A DNA stretch of 64,000 bases from Moorena sp. SIO3I8 (GTDB lineage: Bacteria > Cyanobacteriota > Cyanobacteriia > Cyanobacteriales > Coleofasciculaceae), in contig NZ_JAAHHW010000010.1 in NCBI RefSeq assembly GCF_010692325.1, forward strand, positions 1 to 64,000, read 5' to 3'. Shown here piece after piece: positions 54,685 to 63,008 of the stretch. A model generated the notes under the pieces. It saw only the letters and a program-made list of their open reading frames with translations, did no database searches and was not told the origin of the DNA. The position numbers were made by a program, and so were the translations under genes. Positions within the stretch are counted from its first letter, which is position 1. Every line of letters starts with the position of its first letter.

Positions 54685-56016
54685 TTATTCAAGGCCGAGG
54701 TCGCTGAGGTACATTTCTGTGCCTTTTCCATCATCAGGAAAAGAAGAACATAATTCCTTATGCTTGTCAATGGCTAGTTGTAGCAATCCTGACGATACTT
54801 CTTGAGCGTAATCACAGGAACCAATCCCTGTTGGCAATGGAGCCCACAAACCCCCTTCTCCCCGCTTGCGCCGCATATTTTTCTGACCTTCAAGCATCAG
54901 GTCAATATCTTCTAGGATGGGGTGGTAAACAGACAGACCCAGAGAGCGACACAAAGCGATAATGCGATCGCGTTCTTCTGGTTTGACCCAGCCCATTTCT
55001 GCAGCTAAAGTCGCGCCGAACGCCATGCCAATAGTGACAGAATGACCATGCATCAATTTGGCAGCAGGTTCAAAGCGAGGACTCCAGGTGTGACCATAAG
55101 CGTGGGGACGGTCTTGGTAAGTCTCGAACATATTTGTTCCTTCATGCTTCATGTAGGAAAACAATGCCCGATAGATGATGGTATCAGCGATCGCTGCGAG
55201 TTTCTCATCGCCATTTATGGTCGCAAAGTGAGTTTCTACTAAGCGCGGACCGTATTGTTCCATTAACTCAAACAGAACCGGATCATCGGTGACTGCCATT
55301 TTAATAATTTCTGCCATACCGTTGCGGACGTGACCTGTCGCCAAAGTACGGAAGAAACTGCGGTCTACCAAAGTCATTACTGGAGGATGATAGGAGCCAA
55401 TGCTGTTCTTGAATTGGGCACCATTGGTGCAAGTGCGGGGCGACGGACCAGCATCAATAGCAGCCACAACCGTGGTTCCGACCATAATATAAGGAGTGCG
55501 TCGGTGCTGCAGGGCGCAGGCAAGTCCAGCTACGTCACTCAGCACACCGCCCCCTACTACTAGTACGGGTTCGTTGCGGGACACGTCGCAGCCATCTTTA
55601 CCTAAAAATTTCAGCAAGCGGTGGACGGTTTCGGGAGTTTTGTCAGATTCCCAAGCGCGGCAGGGCTGCAAGTTTAGAGGAATTTCATACTCCTCGAAGT
55701 AGCGGCGAATTGAGGCTCCGTAAAGCTCATCTACGGTCTGATCCACAATTGCCACACAACGACCGCGACGACTGTAAACCTCCGCCAAAGTGGGATTAGC
55801 AGGGTTGAAAACTCCGTCTACTAATTTAACTGTTGCCTTTAGCGCATAGGTAGCAGAGATTTCAAAAGAGCGACCGTCTCCACTAGCAGCGATTTCTCCA
55901 TGACCGGTGTACCACTCTGAGGTACGGTACTTTTCTGGGTGGTGGAATTGAATAATTTGCTCTGACTCTGAAGGAGAGAGCTTTGGTGATGTTGCATTAG
56001 GTTTAGCTTGAACCAT
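54685..56016 (-). CDS. mysA: 2-Demethyl-4-deoxygadusol synthase (MysA-type sugar phosphate cyclase)
   Basis: This 443-residue protein belongs to the dehydroquinate-synthase-like sugar phosphate cyclases. It has NAD+ and metal-site motifs: VLVVGGGVLSDVAGLACALQ, YIMVGTTVVAAIDAGPSPRT, KNSIGSYHPPVMTLVDRSFF, RNGMAEIIKMAVTDDPVLFE and KLMHGHSVTIGMAFGATLAA. Downstream O-methyltransferase linkage favours 2-demethyl-4-deoxygadusol synthase (from sedoheptulose 7-phosphate) over 2-epi-5-epi-valiolone synthase. It begins MVQAKPNATSPKLSPSESEQ; the first ~30 residues are variable. Together mysAB would give 4-deoxygadusol. Confidence 0.86.
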   Translation of the reverse strand: MVQAKPNATSPKLSPSESEQIIQFHHPEKYRTSEWYTGHGEIAASGDGRSFEISATYALKATVKLVDGVFNPANPTLAEVYSRRGRCVAIVDQTVDELYGASIRRYFEEYEIPLNLQPCRAWESDKTPETVHRLLKFLGKDGCDVSRNEPVLVVGGGVLSDVAGLACALQHRRTPYIMVGTTVVAAIDAGPSPRTCTNGAQFKNSIGSYHPPVMTLVDRSFFRTLATGHVRNGMAEIIKMAVTDDPVLFELMEQYGPRLVETHFATINGDEKLAAIADTIIYRALFSYMKHEGTNMFETYQDRPHAYGHTWSPRFEPAAKLMHGHSVTIGMAFGATLAAEMGWVKPEERDRIIALCRSLGLSVYHPILEDIDLMLEGQKNMRRKRGEGGLWAPLPTGIGSCDYAQEVSSGLLQLAIDKHKELCSSFPDDGKGTEMYLSDLGLE

Positions 56017-56639
56017 AATTGTGTTGTTTGGAGATTGCTTGTTTGGATGTACCGACTGCTATGGAAGAATTTACATGGCAAGGCAGATTTCTAGGTATAT
56101 TTCCGTCCCCCTAGCCCCCCAATTTGCCGGTGCGACTCGCGGCGAATTTAATTCGACCACTGCAAGGGCACCGGGGCAGGGCACAAAAGCCTCAACTTCA
56201 CCGAAAATTAGGGAAGCAACGGGGGATTTACCAAAACCAGACCATCTAAATTCATTCTTGAATGTCTTTATGCAAAGCGCGAGGGGGGAAAAACCCCTTT
56301 GGCTGTACCGGTAGTCACTCATGGTGGGGGAACCCCCGCATGAAGGCGCTACCTCGCTGCACTGCTTGAGCAACGCTAATTTTATATTTTCTTTAGATTT
56401 GCTTTGTAAGGAGTGACAACCTTAACCTTAGCATCGCTACTTAAGTATTGTAACAAAAATTTACAAATTTTCCTAGGGGTAGCAACAAATTTTTTTGGCT
56501 GTCCGGCAAAATTCATCCCACACCTATGCATAGCATAGGTGTGGGATGAATTTTGCACAGGGTATTAATAAAATTGCTATAATATATTCTGATAAACAAA
56601 GCCGTTCGCGCAGCGTGGCCAAAGGCCTTAAATGCTGGT
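56017..56639. other. Spacer with repeat debris
   Basis: No gene is seen. AGTCACTCATGGTGGGGGAACCCCCGC (56310-56337) is a copy of the repeat at 14330-14370 and 3195-3215. At 56516-56548 there is an inverted repeat TCATCCCACACCTATGC/GCATAGGTGTGGGATGA, a strong 17-bp hairpin. Confidence 0.5.
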
Positions 56640-56796
56640 TTGTCAGCCACTAAAAAACAGAACTTATTGTATTGTTCCGGCGCGGAGGGGCATCCCGTGT
56701 CGTTAATAAAGCTTACCGAGTATCCGAACCGTTGGGTGGAGTTGGTAAGAAGCCCACACTGTAATCTTTGATGAGCGTGTGGGAGTATGTCACAAA
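56640..56796 (+). mobile_element. Orphan IS200/IS605-type right end with RNA-like region
   Basis: AAGAAGCCCACACTgtaatctttgatgaGCGTGTGGGAGTATGTCA at 56751-56795 has the same layout as the right ends at 8137-8173 and 32251-32291 (AAGAAxCC stem, loop, GGG stem, then G(T)xTGTCA). The ~110 nt before it (GGCGCGGAGGGGCATCCCGT, CCGAACCGTTGGGTGGAGT) are GC-rich and pairable, as in TnpB guide RNAs. No tnpB reading frame precedes it. I take it as an element relic or solo guide-RNA locus. Confidence 0.4.
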
Positions 56797-56799
56797 ACT

Positions 56800-57831
56800 G
56801 TATTTCTAAGAACAGACTTAATGGACGGTCAAGGTTTAATAAAACCGGAGCACTGCACTGCGAATGATGGCAACACAGGCAGTCAGGACGAGTCTCTTCT
56901 AGGGTGAAGGGTGTCATTCCTTGTGGTTGACATTAGACGGCTATCCTATTAAGATAAGTATTTATTACTACTAACCTGCTGCTCGGGCTAACCCCACTCA
57001 CAGTAGCCATACCCGTGATCATCACCCTCCTCAATTCCTGATTGCGACCGGTACAGCTGTTGTGCTAGTAGGGCAGTTTCAACCTTGGAAAAAATAGGTA
57101 GGGAGATGGTCGGGTGGTCAGATGGGGATAATTTTCGACAAGCGATGCAGGGAGGTAGCGCGGTGTTGGGGATCCCCCCCATGAGCGACTACCGGCTTGG
57201 TATTACGGGTTTTCTTGATGAGCAACTGCATCAAGAAAAGGTCATAGTCGGGGTTTTTGGCAAATTTGTTGAACACTAATTTTTGCTACTTAACATTTCT
57301 TTACCCACGTCAGTAGATTAAAGCAGACTAATTAGTATGGTGTCAAAGGTGCTTATTCGATTATTTTTAATCAAATTTAGTTTTATTTAGCCATTTACCT
57401 ATCCTTATATCCTCTTATCTCCGAAAATCATTAACTTATTGCCTGTTCAAGCTGTATTGACTGTGGTAACAGGGGCTGGGGTGGTTCACGCTTTCCAAAT
57501 TTTGTTCAGGGTAAACACATTTTAGTTACAAATACCTACTGGATATGAGAGTCATAAAATAAGTATTTTTACTTATTACTTCTGATTAAGGTTTCGAGAA
57601 TTTAGATGGGTTTGCCCTGGGGAGACTTTCAGATAGCATCCCCTGCAGCTGAAGGAAATTGGCTCTAATCTGATCTAAGAGGAATCTATTAGGCATAAAT
57701 TAACCGTCCTTTGGGAGTTGGGACTTAGTAAATAGTGCCTCAAAAAAAAAAATTACAAAAATTTTAAAAATATGCTATGATATTAATTTTTTTGTGCTAT
57801 ACTGAAATGGTGGACAAGAAAATCCACGGGA
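56800..57831. other. Long spacer without a clear gene
   Basis: I see no supportable gene. A GATGCAGGGAGGTAGCGCGGTGTTGGGG repeat copy lies at 57142-57175 and A/T-rich promoter-like sequence at 57735-57800 leads to the small gene at 57905. Confidence 0.4.
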
Positions 57832-57873
57832 AGAGCCAGCCTAGAGTTTTCGTCAGGCTGGAAGGCTGGCTCT
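57832..57873 (+). promoter_or_regulatory. Strong leader hairpin before the small gene
   Basis: AGAGCCAGCCT (57832-57842) pairs perfectly with AGGCTGGCTCT (57863-57873), with a second AGGCTGG in the loop that could pair instead. It lies 30 nt before a CAGGAGAT ribosome site. The alternative pairings suggest an RNA switch or attenuator-like leader; this is inference. Confidence 0.45.
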
Positions 57874-57904
57874 GGGTCACCTTTACAGGAGATAACTTAA
57901 TATT

Positions 57905-58078
57905 ATGTCCCATCGCCTATACCCATGGGTGGTGGTTCGGTTGTTACGACCGATGCCACCAGTGGTTTTCGCTCGCTTCGAGAACCCTGCTGATGCGAAG
58001 GGCTATGTGCAGGTTCTGAAACTGCTGATGCCTGGTGCCAAGTTTCTACTTTTTTTTGACCACCGAGTAATTCCGTAG
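57905..58078 (+). CDS. Small conserved hypothetical protein (57 aa)
   Basis: ATG 57905 lies after a CAGGAGAT ribosome site and opens a 57-residue frame: MSHRLYPWVVVRLLRPMPPV, then VFARFENPADAKGYVQVLKL and LMPGAKFLLFFDHRVIP. The pattern of a short strand, FxNxxDAxGYxQVLxxLxPxAxFxxxFD, is one I associate with a small cyanobacterial protein family of unknown role. Two strands flank an amphipathic helix, so it may be a small alpha/beta protein. A hairpin leader precedes it. Confidence 0.65.
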   Translation: MSHRLYPWVVVRLLRPMPPVVFARFENPADAKGYVQVLKLLMPGAKFLLFFDHRVIP

Positions 58079-58136
58079 CACAGGCTTCGAGGCTGTGAGA
58101 TAGGGAATCGTGAGTAAGGGCTGGGGGAGATGCAAC

Positions 58137-58276
58137 TTATCCCAACATCCTCTCCAGTTCATCAAGATCTGCCCGAATCTCATCCTCAAGCGATCGCAAT
58201 TTTTCTAAAATAACCTTTGGTGGTTCATATTCCACCTCTTCATACTCAATCTCTTTGTAGCGATTGTAAGCATATG
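58137..58276 (-). pseudogene. 3' remnant of a type I restriction N6-methylase gene (hsdM-like)
   Basis: On the minus strand the sequence reads YNRYKEIEYEEVEYEPPKVI, then LEKLRSLEDEIRADLDELER and MLG, to a TAA at 58137-58139. This is the coiled, Asp/Glu-rich end of cyanobacterial type I N-6 DNA methylases. Upstream of Tyr the DNA turns into CATATGCGCTACGCG repeat sequence, so the rest of the gene is gone. No hsdS or hsdR is seen. Confidence 0.55.
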
Positions 58277-58380
58277 CGCTACGCGCAGGCTACGCCAACA
58301 GCTATCAGCTAATGCATCCCAGGAGGGCATTAGGCTGACGGCTGAATGCTTAGGCAGTTTTCAGATTACTTGATTAATCA

Positions 58381-58417
58381 AAGGGTTGGGCACGGGGAAA
58401 CTCCGCACCCAACCCTT
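58381..58417 (-). terminator. Hairpin downstream of ftsH
   Basis: AAGGGTTGGG (58381-58390) pairs with CCCAACCCTT (58408-58417) around a 17-nt loop. It lies 27 nt past the ftsH stop. It lacks a long T tract, so it may stabilise the 3' end or terminate weakly. Confidence 0.55.
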
Positions 58418-58443
58418 GTAATCCTTGCAATTGAAAATTGCGA

Positions 58444-60324
58444 TTAAACGACAGCAGGCTCCTGCTCGGCAGACTTAACTTTACTCAAAAGCTCTTGCAA
58501 TTTGTCACCCTCAATTACTTCCGTGTCCAATATTTCTTTAGCAATGGTTTCGAGCAACTCCCGATTCTCGTTCAGAATCGCTAATGCTTGTTGATGACCT
58601 GTTTCGACAATCTCTTTGACTTCATCATCAATCGCCTTAGCAGTTTCATCGCTGACATTGCGGCGGGGATTCATCATCCCATCTCCGAGAAAGCTTGACT
58701 GCTGACCTTTCTGGTAAGCTAACGGTCCGAGAACTTTACTCATGCCATAGGTGGTTACCATCTGCTCCGCTAAATCCGTAGCTCGTTGGAGGTCATTGGA
58801 AGCGCCAGTGGTAATGCTATTAAACACAATCTCTTCTGCTGCCCGTCCACCAAGTAAGGTAGCAATCTGACCTTGGAGTTCTTTCTCGTCCATTAAGAAG
58901 CGGTCTTCTGTAGGCATTTGCAAGGTGTAGCCTAGTGCTGCCATCCCCCGTGGCACAATCGAGATTTTAGCGACTTTACTTCCACCAGGCATCAAAGCAC
59001 CAACTAGAGCATGACCGACTTCATGGTAAGCAACGATGGTTTTCTCTTTGTCATTGAGTACCCGGCTTTTCTTCTCTAGACCAGCCACTACTCGCTCAAT
59101 CGCTTCCGCAAAGTCTGCCTGGGTTACTTTTTCTTTGCGGTTGCGGGCAGCTAACAGCGCTGCTTCATTAACCAGATTAGCAAGGTCAGCACCAGCAAAA
59201 CCAGGAGTACGAGTTGCGATCGCTTTTAGATCCACATCCTCCCCCAGCTTCACTTTCTTAGCATAGATTTCTAGAATTTTCAAGCGACCGGATAAATCGG
59301 GACGGTCTACTAACACTTGTCGATCGAATCGTCCTGGTCGTAACAGAGCTGGATCTAGGGTTTCAGGGCGGTTAGTGGCTGCTAGCACAATTACCGTAGC
59401 ATCACCAGCAGCAAACCCATCCATTTCCGTTAGCAACTGGTTGAGGGTTTGTTCCCGCTCATCGTTCCCACCAACAAAACCAGAACCACTAGCACGGGAT
59501 TTACCAATAGCATCCAACTCATCAATGAAAATAATACAGGGAGCTTTCTTTTTGGCCTGTTCAAATAAATCCCGGACTCTGGCAGCACCAGCACCAACAA
59601 ACAGTTCTACAAACTCAGATCCAGAAATACTAAAGAATGGTACACCAGCTTCCCCAGCTACTGCTTTAGCCATTAGGGTTTTACCCGTTCCAGGAGGTCC
59701 AACTAATAGCACTCCTTTTGGAATTCGTGCTCCTATGTTAGTAAACCGTTGGGGCGTTTTAAGAAAATCCACAATTTCCTGTAATTCAGTCTTGGCTTCT
59801 TCTACCCCAGCCACATCATTAAAGGTAACTTTAGTGGTATCATCTTGCACATAAACCTTAGCTTTACTCTTGCTAATAGACAAAGCACCTTGGGGTCCAC
59901 CACCACCAAAACGCCCTGCAAAAAACTGCAAAATGCCAACAAAAATTAGTGGAGGTATCACCCAGCTGAGCACGATGGTAAACCAGCTTCGTTTAGGGGG
60001 AGGAGCAGCAGCAAATTCTACTCCTTTATCTTCTAACCGTTGGGGTAACTCTAGGTCATAGATTGGGGTCGTGATCAGAATTTGTCCTTGCTGTTCAGTA
60101 TCAGCTTTGAGCTGATATTGGATTTGGTCTTGCCCAACATAAACCCGCGCTACCTTTCCATCTTGGACTTGGTCAATAAACAAGCTGTAGGGTACCCGAG
60201 GGATTTTCGGTCCAAAAAACCCAGGCAAGAATAAGTTAGCTACGAGAAATAAACCCCCTAAAAACAAGAGAATATTGCCAATTAGGCGAGATCGAGGGGG
60301 TTGAGGTTTGTCTTTAATACTCAT
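58444..60324 (-). CDS. ftsH: ATP-dependent zinc metalloprotease FtsH
   Basis: This 626-residue membrane protease is read from ATG 60324 ([20 protein letters not shown]); the frame extends 19 residues more with no family match. Two membrane segments ([20 protein letters not shown] and [20 protein letters not shown]) flank a periplasmic/lumenal part. The AAA+ core has GPPGTGKT (about 208), [12 protein letters not shown] and [20 protein letters not shown], and the zinc site HEVGH is near 433. In cyanobacteria such FtsH proteins clear photodamaged D1 from photosystem II and turn over other membrane proteins. The C-terminus carries [20 protein letters not shown], a typical end. Confidence 0.95.
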   Translation of the reverse strand: MSIKDKPQPPRSRLIGNILLFLGGLFLVANLFLPGFFGPKIPRVPYSLFIDQVQDGKVARVYVGQDQIQYQLKADTEQQGQILITTPIYDLELPQRLEDKGVEFAAAPPPKRSWFTIVLSWVIPPLIFVGILQFFAGRFGGGGPQGALSISKSKAKVYVQDDTTKVTFNDVAGVEEAKTELQEIVDFLKTPQRFTNIGARIPKGVLLVGPPGTGKTLMAKAVAGEAGVPFFSISGSEFVELFVGAGAARVRDLFEQAKKKAPCIIFIDELDAIGKSRASGSGFVGGNDEREQTLNQLLTEMDGFAAGDATVIVLAATNRPETLDPALLRPGRFDRQVLVDRPDLSGRLKILEIYAKKVKLGEDVDLKAIATRTPGFAGADLANLVNEAALLAARNRKEKVTQADFAEAIERVVAGLEKKSRVLNDKEKTIVAYHEVGHALVGALMPGGSKVAKISIVPRGMAALGYTLQMPTEDRFLMDEKELQGQIATLLGGRAAEEIVFNSITTGASNDLQRATDLAEQMVTTYGMSKVLGPLAYQKGQQSSFLGDGMMNPRRNVSDETAKAIDDEVKEIVETGHQQALAILNENRELLETIAKEILDTEVIEGDKLQELLSKVKSAEQEPAVV

Positions 60325-60440
60325 AGATGCAACGTAGTCTTTGTTTAAAATCTTTTTCTTATAGAGGGTGAAAGCCCTCATTCTTAGCCTACCAGGGTAG
60401 GGTTAAAAGTTATAAGCTGTCACCCATTTAAATTGTGAAT

Positions 60441-60521
60441 TGGGGAGATGGGGAGATGGGGAGATGGGGAGATGGGGAGATGGGGAGATGGGGAGATGGG
60501 GAGATGGGGAGATGGGGAGAT
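60441..60521. repeat. GGGGAGATG tandem repeat upstream of ftsH
   Basis: About nine perfect GGGGAGATG units. Same unit, inverted, as at 30588-30706 and 127-165. Confidence 0.95.
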
Positions 60522-60858
60522 GAAATTGATGTGTAGCCGTGTGAGCGCAAAAAATTTGTATTAACTATCAAATCCCGGACTTACCTTATAGAGTTGACTT
60601 ATCTACCATTTCCAAATAGATCATGAAATTCCATTTACCTATTACCTGTTCCCTTTTTATATCAATCCTAGTTTGATATTTCAAATTAAACTACTATAGT
60701 TACCTGAAATAGTTATAGCGTTTATCATAGCTATGATGTACAGATTTTTTTTTCATTATTACCTATTCCCTGCTCCCTGCTCCCTGCTCCCTGTTCCCTA
60801 AAAACCAGAAATTTGGACTTCACTCGTGAAGATAATTGCTATATATTCAGAAATAGAC

Positions 60859-61050
60859 TTAGACGGCTTCCAACCAATCAAAGATTTGATCTAATTGATC
60901 TAATGTAATTAGTCCGTATTGCCAAAGAATCATGGGTAAAAAGGTTGGGCTTGGTTCGCCCTGGCGTAGTGCCAGGGCAATGGAAGCCCCAGGAATCTCT
61001 AAGTCTTCCTGTAACCAGCGAATCAATTTAGTGAGCACTGAATACTGCAT
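60859..61050 (-). CDS. DUF2949-family small protein (63 aa)
   Basis: This 63-residue protein (MQYSVLTKLIRWLQEDLEIP, GASIALALRQGEPSPTFLPM, ILWQYGLITLDQLDQIFDWL) matches the cyanobacterial DUF2949 type, with an LIxFLxxELxIxxxxIxLALR helix and an LWQYGLIxLxQLxxIFDWLE end. The role is unknown. It is the last gene of the Psb34/Psb35 array on this strand, 11 nt after the third Psb35-like gene. Confidence 0.82.
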   Translation of the reverse strand: MQYSVLTKLIRWLQEDLEIPGASIALALRQGEPSPTFLPMILWQYGLITLDQLDQIFDWLEAV

Positions 61051-61061
61051 CGACCTCTGGT

Positions 61062-61295
61062 TTAGGAATTGGGCAGAGAGTTGCTAGCAAAAGCATCCAT
61101 GGCATAGGCCGGAGTGCGATCGCTATAGTCAGTGTCTTGACCAGTGAAGGATTTGGCCAGTTTGTTGAAAGACTCACTACGCCAGTTGCGCTCATGGATG
61201 GGCTTGGTTTGCTCACCACGGAAGTAAGCTTGAGTACCAATTAGCGCCCCAGCAGTCCAACCAACAATTAACAGTGCAATTACAATAGTCATCAT
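61062..61295 (-). CDS. Psb35-like photosystem II assembly protein, copy C
   Basis: This 77-residue protein has one N-terminal membrane helix (MTIVIALLIVGWTAGALIGT) and then QAYFRGEQTKPIHERNWRSE, followed by a polar tail (DYSDRTPAYAMDAFASNSLP). The AYFRGEQ(T)KPIHxRNWRS motif is the one I associate with Ssl2148/Psb35, which stabilises CP47 and Hlip association in the thylakoid. Family naming is from memory of the motif. The MM start differs from copies A and B at only a few positions, so the copies are recent. Confidence 0.62.
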   Translation of the reverse strand: MMTIVIALLIVGWTAGALIGTQAYFRGEQTKPIHERNWRSESFNKLAKSFTGQDTDYSDRTPAYAMDAFASNSLPNS

Positions 61296-61369
61296 TTTCT
61301 CCTTTGTGTTTTTTACAAGCTTTGGGTCAAACCGTTAAAGCATTGCTTAATCTGTCAAATGCTTCAAGA

Positions 61370-61603
61370 TTAGGAATTGGGCAGAGAGTTGCTAGCAAAA
61401 GCATCCATGGCATAGGCCGGAGTGCGATCGCTATAGTCAGTTTCTTGACCAGTAACGGATTTGGCCAGTTTGTTGAAAGACTTACTACGCCAGTTGCGCT
61501 CATGGATGGGCTTGGTTTGCTCACCACGGAAGTAAGCTTGAGTACCAATTAGCGCCGCAGCAGTCCAACCAACAATTAACAGTGAAATTACAATAGTCAT
61601 CAT
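61370..61603 (-). CDS. Psb35-like photosystem II assembly protein, copy B
   Basis: Second of three near-identical copies; same helix and QAYFRGEQTKPIHERNWRSK motif. ATG at 61603 is preferred because the two Met codons align with the other copies; the frame's extra 13 residues (MFDPKLVKNTKEK) come from duplicated leader. The upstream leader TTTGTGTTTTTTACAAGCTTTGGGTCAAAC is almost identical before copies B and C, which marks a tandem duplication of gene plus leader. Confidence 0.62.
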   Translation of the reverse strand: MMTIVISLLIVGWTAAALIGTQAYFRGEQTKPIHERNWRSKSFNKLAKSVTGQETDYSDRTPAYAMDAFASNSLPNS

Positions 61604-61654
61604 TTTCTCCTTTGTGTTTTTTACAAGCTTTGGGTCAAACAAGTAACCAATGGT

Positions 61655-61861
61655 TTAGCTGATACCGAAGGCGGTCAAAATTAACAAGCTGACTAACAAG
61701 CTAGCTATCGCACCTTGGGAAATATAATTACGCTGCTGTTCTACTGAAGGGAAATCTGCGTAGTAAATCTCGGTTTCAGGAGCGTAGTTGTTGAGCACTC
61801 CGGTTTCATCAACGGTGGTGTACATAGTGGACTTGGTAATGGTGTTAGTGCTGAAAGTCAT
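61655..61861 (-). CDS. Psb34-like (ssl1498-family) photosystem II protein, copy B
   Basis: This 68-residue protein has a variable N-terminus and then STMYTTVDETGVLNNYAPET, IYYADFPSVEQQRNYISQGA and a membrane helix (IASLLVSLLILTAFGIS). The MYTTVDExGVLNNYAxE and YPxxEQQRxYxxQGA patterns fit the ssl1498 light-harvesting-like family, one member of which is Psb34. Psb34 binds CP47 of assembling photosystem II and replaces Hlips. It alternates with Psb35-like genes. Confidence 0.75.
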   Translation of the reverse strand: MTFSTNTITKSTMYTTVDETGVLNNYAPETEIYYADFPSVEQQRNYISQGAIASLLVSLLILTAFGIS

Positions 61862-61949
61862 TTGGTTTTTTCTCCTTTCGTCTATGTTTTACGAGGTTTG
61901 GGTCAAACCCTTAAAGCATTGCTTGATTAAAGTGTCAAATGCTTTGTTA

Positions 61950-62183
61950 TTAGGAATTGGGCAGAGAGTTGCTAGCAAAAGCATCCATGGCATAGGCGGG
62001 AGTGCGATCGCTATAGTCAGTTTCTTGACCAGTCACGGATTTGGCCAGTTTGTTGAAAGACTCACTACGCCAGTTGCGCTCATGGATGGGTTTGGTTTGC
62101 TCACCACGGAAGTAAGCTTGAGTACCAATTAGAGCTGCAGCAGTCCAACCCACAATTAACAGTGCAATTACAATAGTCATCAT
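61950..62183 (-). CDS. Psb35-like photosystem II assembly protein, copy A
   Basis: Third near-identical copy of the 77-residue one-helix protein. It follows a Psb34-like gene by 49 nt, as copy B does. ATG at 62183 follows AAAGGAGAAAATG. Confidence 0.62.
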   Translation of the reverse strand: MMTIVIALLIVGWTAAALIGTQAYFRGEQTKPIHERNWRSESFNKLAKSVTGQETDYSDRTPAYAMDAFASNSLPNS

Positions 62184-62232
62184 TTTCTCCTTTGTGTTTT
62201 ACGAGGTAGTGGTCAAATAAGTAACGAATGGT

Positions 62233-62439
62233 TTAGCTGATACCGAAGGCGGTCAAAATTAACAAGCTGACTAAGAAGCTAGCAATAGCACCTTGGGAAA
62301 TATAATTACGTTGCTGTTCGGGTGTTGGGAAATCTGCGTAGTAAATCTCGGTTTCAGGGGCGTAGTTATTGAGCACTCCAGTTTCATCAACGGTGGTGTA
62401 CATAGTGGACTTGGTCATGGTGTTAGTGCTGAAAGTCAT
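62233..62439 (-). CDS. Psb34-like (ssl1498-family) photosystem II protein, copy A
   Basis: First gene of the array. It differs from copy B at very few residues (PTPEQQ for PSVEQQ, MTKST for ITKST). AAAGGAGAAAAAAACC precedes ATG 62439. A sigma-70-like promoter (62474-62503) lies just upstream, so the five small genes plus DUF2949 are probably read from it, unless copies have promoters of their own. Confidence 0.75.
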   Translation of the reverse strand: MTFSTNTMTKSTMYTTVDETGVLNNYAPETEIYYADFPTPEQQRNYISQGAIASFLVSLLILTAFGIS

Positions 62440-62473
62440 TTGGTTTTTTTCTCCTTTCGTCTTTCTGTAAATA

Positions 62474-62503
62474 AATATAACACTATGTAACTTTTTGTTT
62501 CAA
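62474..62503 (-). promoter_or_regulatory. Sigma-70-like promoter of the Psb34/Psb35 array
   Basis: On the minus strand: -35 TTGAAA (62498-62503), 18-nt spacer, -10 TATATT (62474-62479), 35 nt before the first ATG. Good matches with usual spacing, but no experimental support. Confidence 0.5.
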
Positions 62504-63008
62504 TATCTTGACAGATACTTTTTGTAGTGCATACCGTATAGAGTCAGGTGTAAAAACCCGACAAAAAGGTAAAAAGCCTAAGTTGTGAATAGTTAACAAC
62601 AGTAAATAGGCGTAATTACTGCTAATTACGCCTATAAAACCAAATAATGGCTGATAATCCTTATTTATAAGTGTTTAAATCTAAGTGTTTACGTCTAAGG
62701 GTTTAAGTATTAGTGTTTAAGTTCTTACTTTCGGCCTATATCTTTAGGAATAGATGGCATCCCCCCAGCCCGATCCTAGTCAGCCTTTAGATAATGAGGA
62801 GTTATAGCGCTACGCTTAGCGTCAGAAGTCAGAAGTCAGAAGTAAGCTAGACTCACGTTTCGGAGTTTAGGAGCGACTGCATCGCTTTCTTCTCCCCCAC
62901 ACCCCACACCCGGTCACCCTACACCCCACACCTGACGTCTTTGTAAAAAACATACCCTTGAAAGGGCAAGGATCATGCCCTACCCTTATTGATTACCCCT
63001 ACAATTGA
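62504..63008. other. Repeat-rich spacer, no gene seen
   Basis: A short GTGTTTAAGT-type repeat (about 62671-62725) and AGAAGTCAGAAGTCAGAAGT units (62822-62845) occur, with a CACCCCACACC run at 62898-62932. No gene is seen. Confidence 0.5.

Noticed and set aside
56513-56917. 134-codon minus-strand ORF with Cys/His pairs
   Set aside because: It is antisense to the IS605-type right end and includes its hairpin; the Cys spacing is not a convincing zinc ribbon. Kept only as part of the relic description.
57777-58019. 80-codon plus-strand ORF over the leader hairpin
   Set aside because: It reads through the hairpin in another frame; the ribosome site and composition favour the 57-codon frame at 57905.
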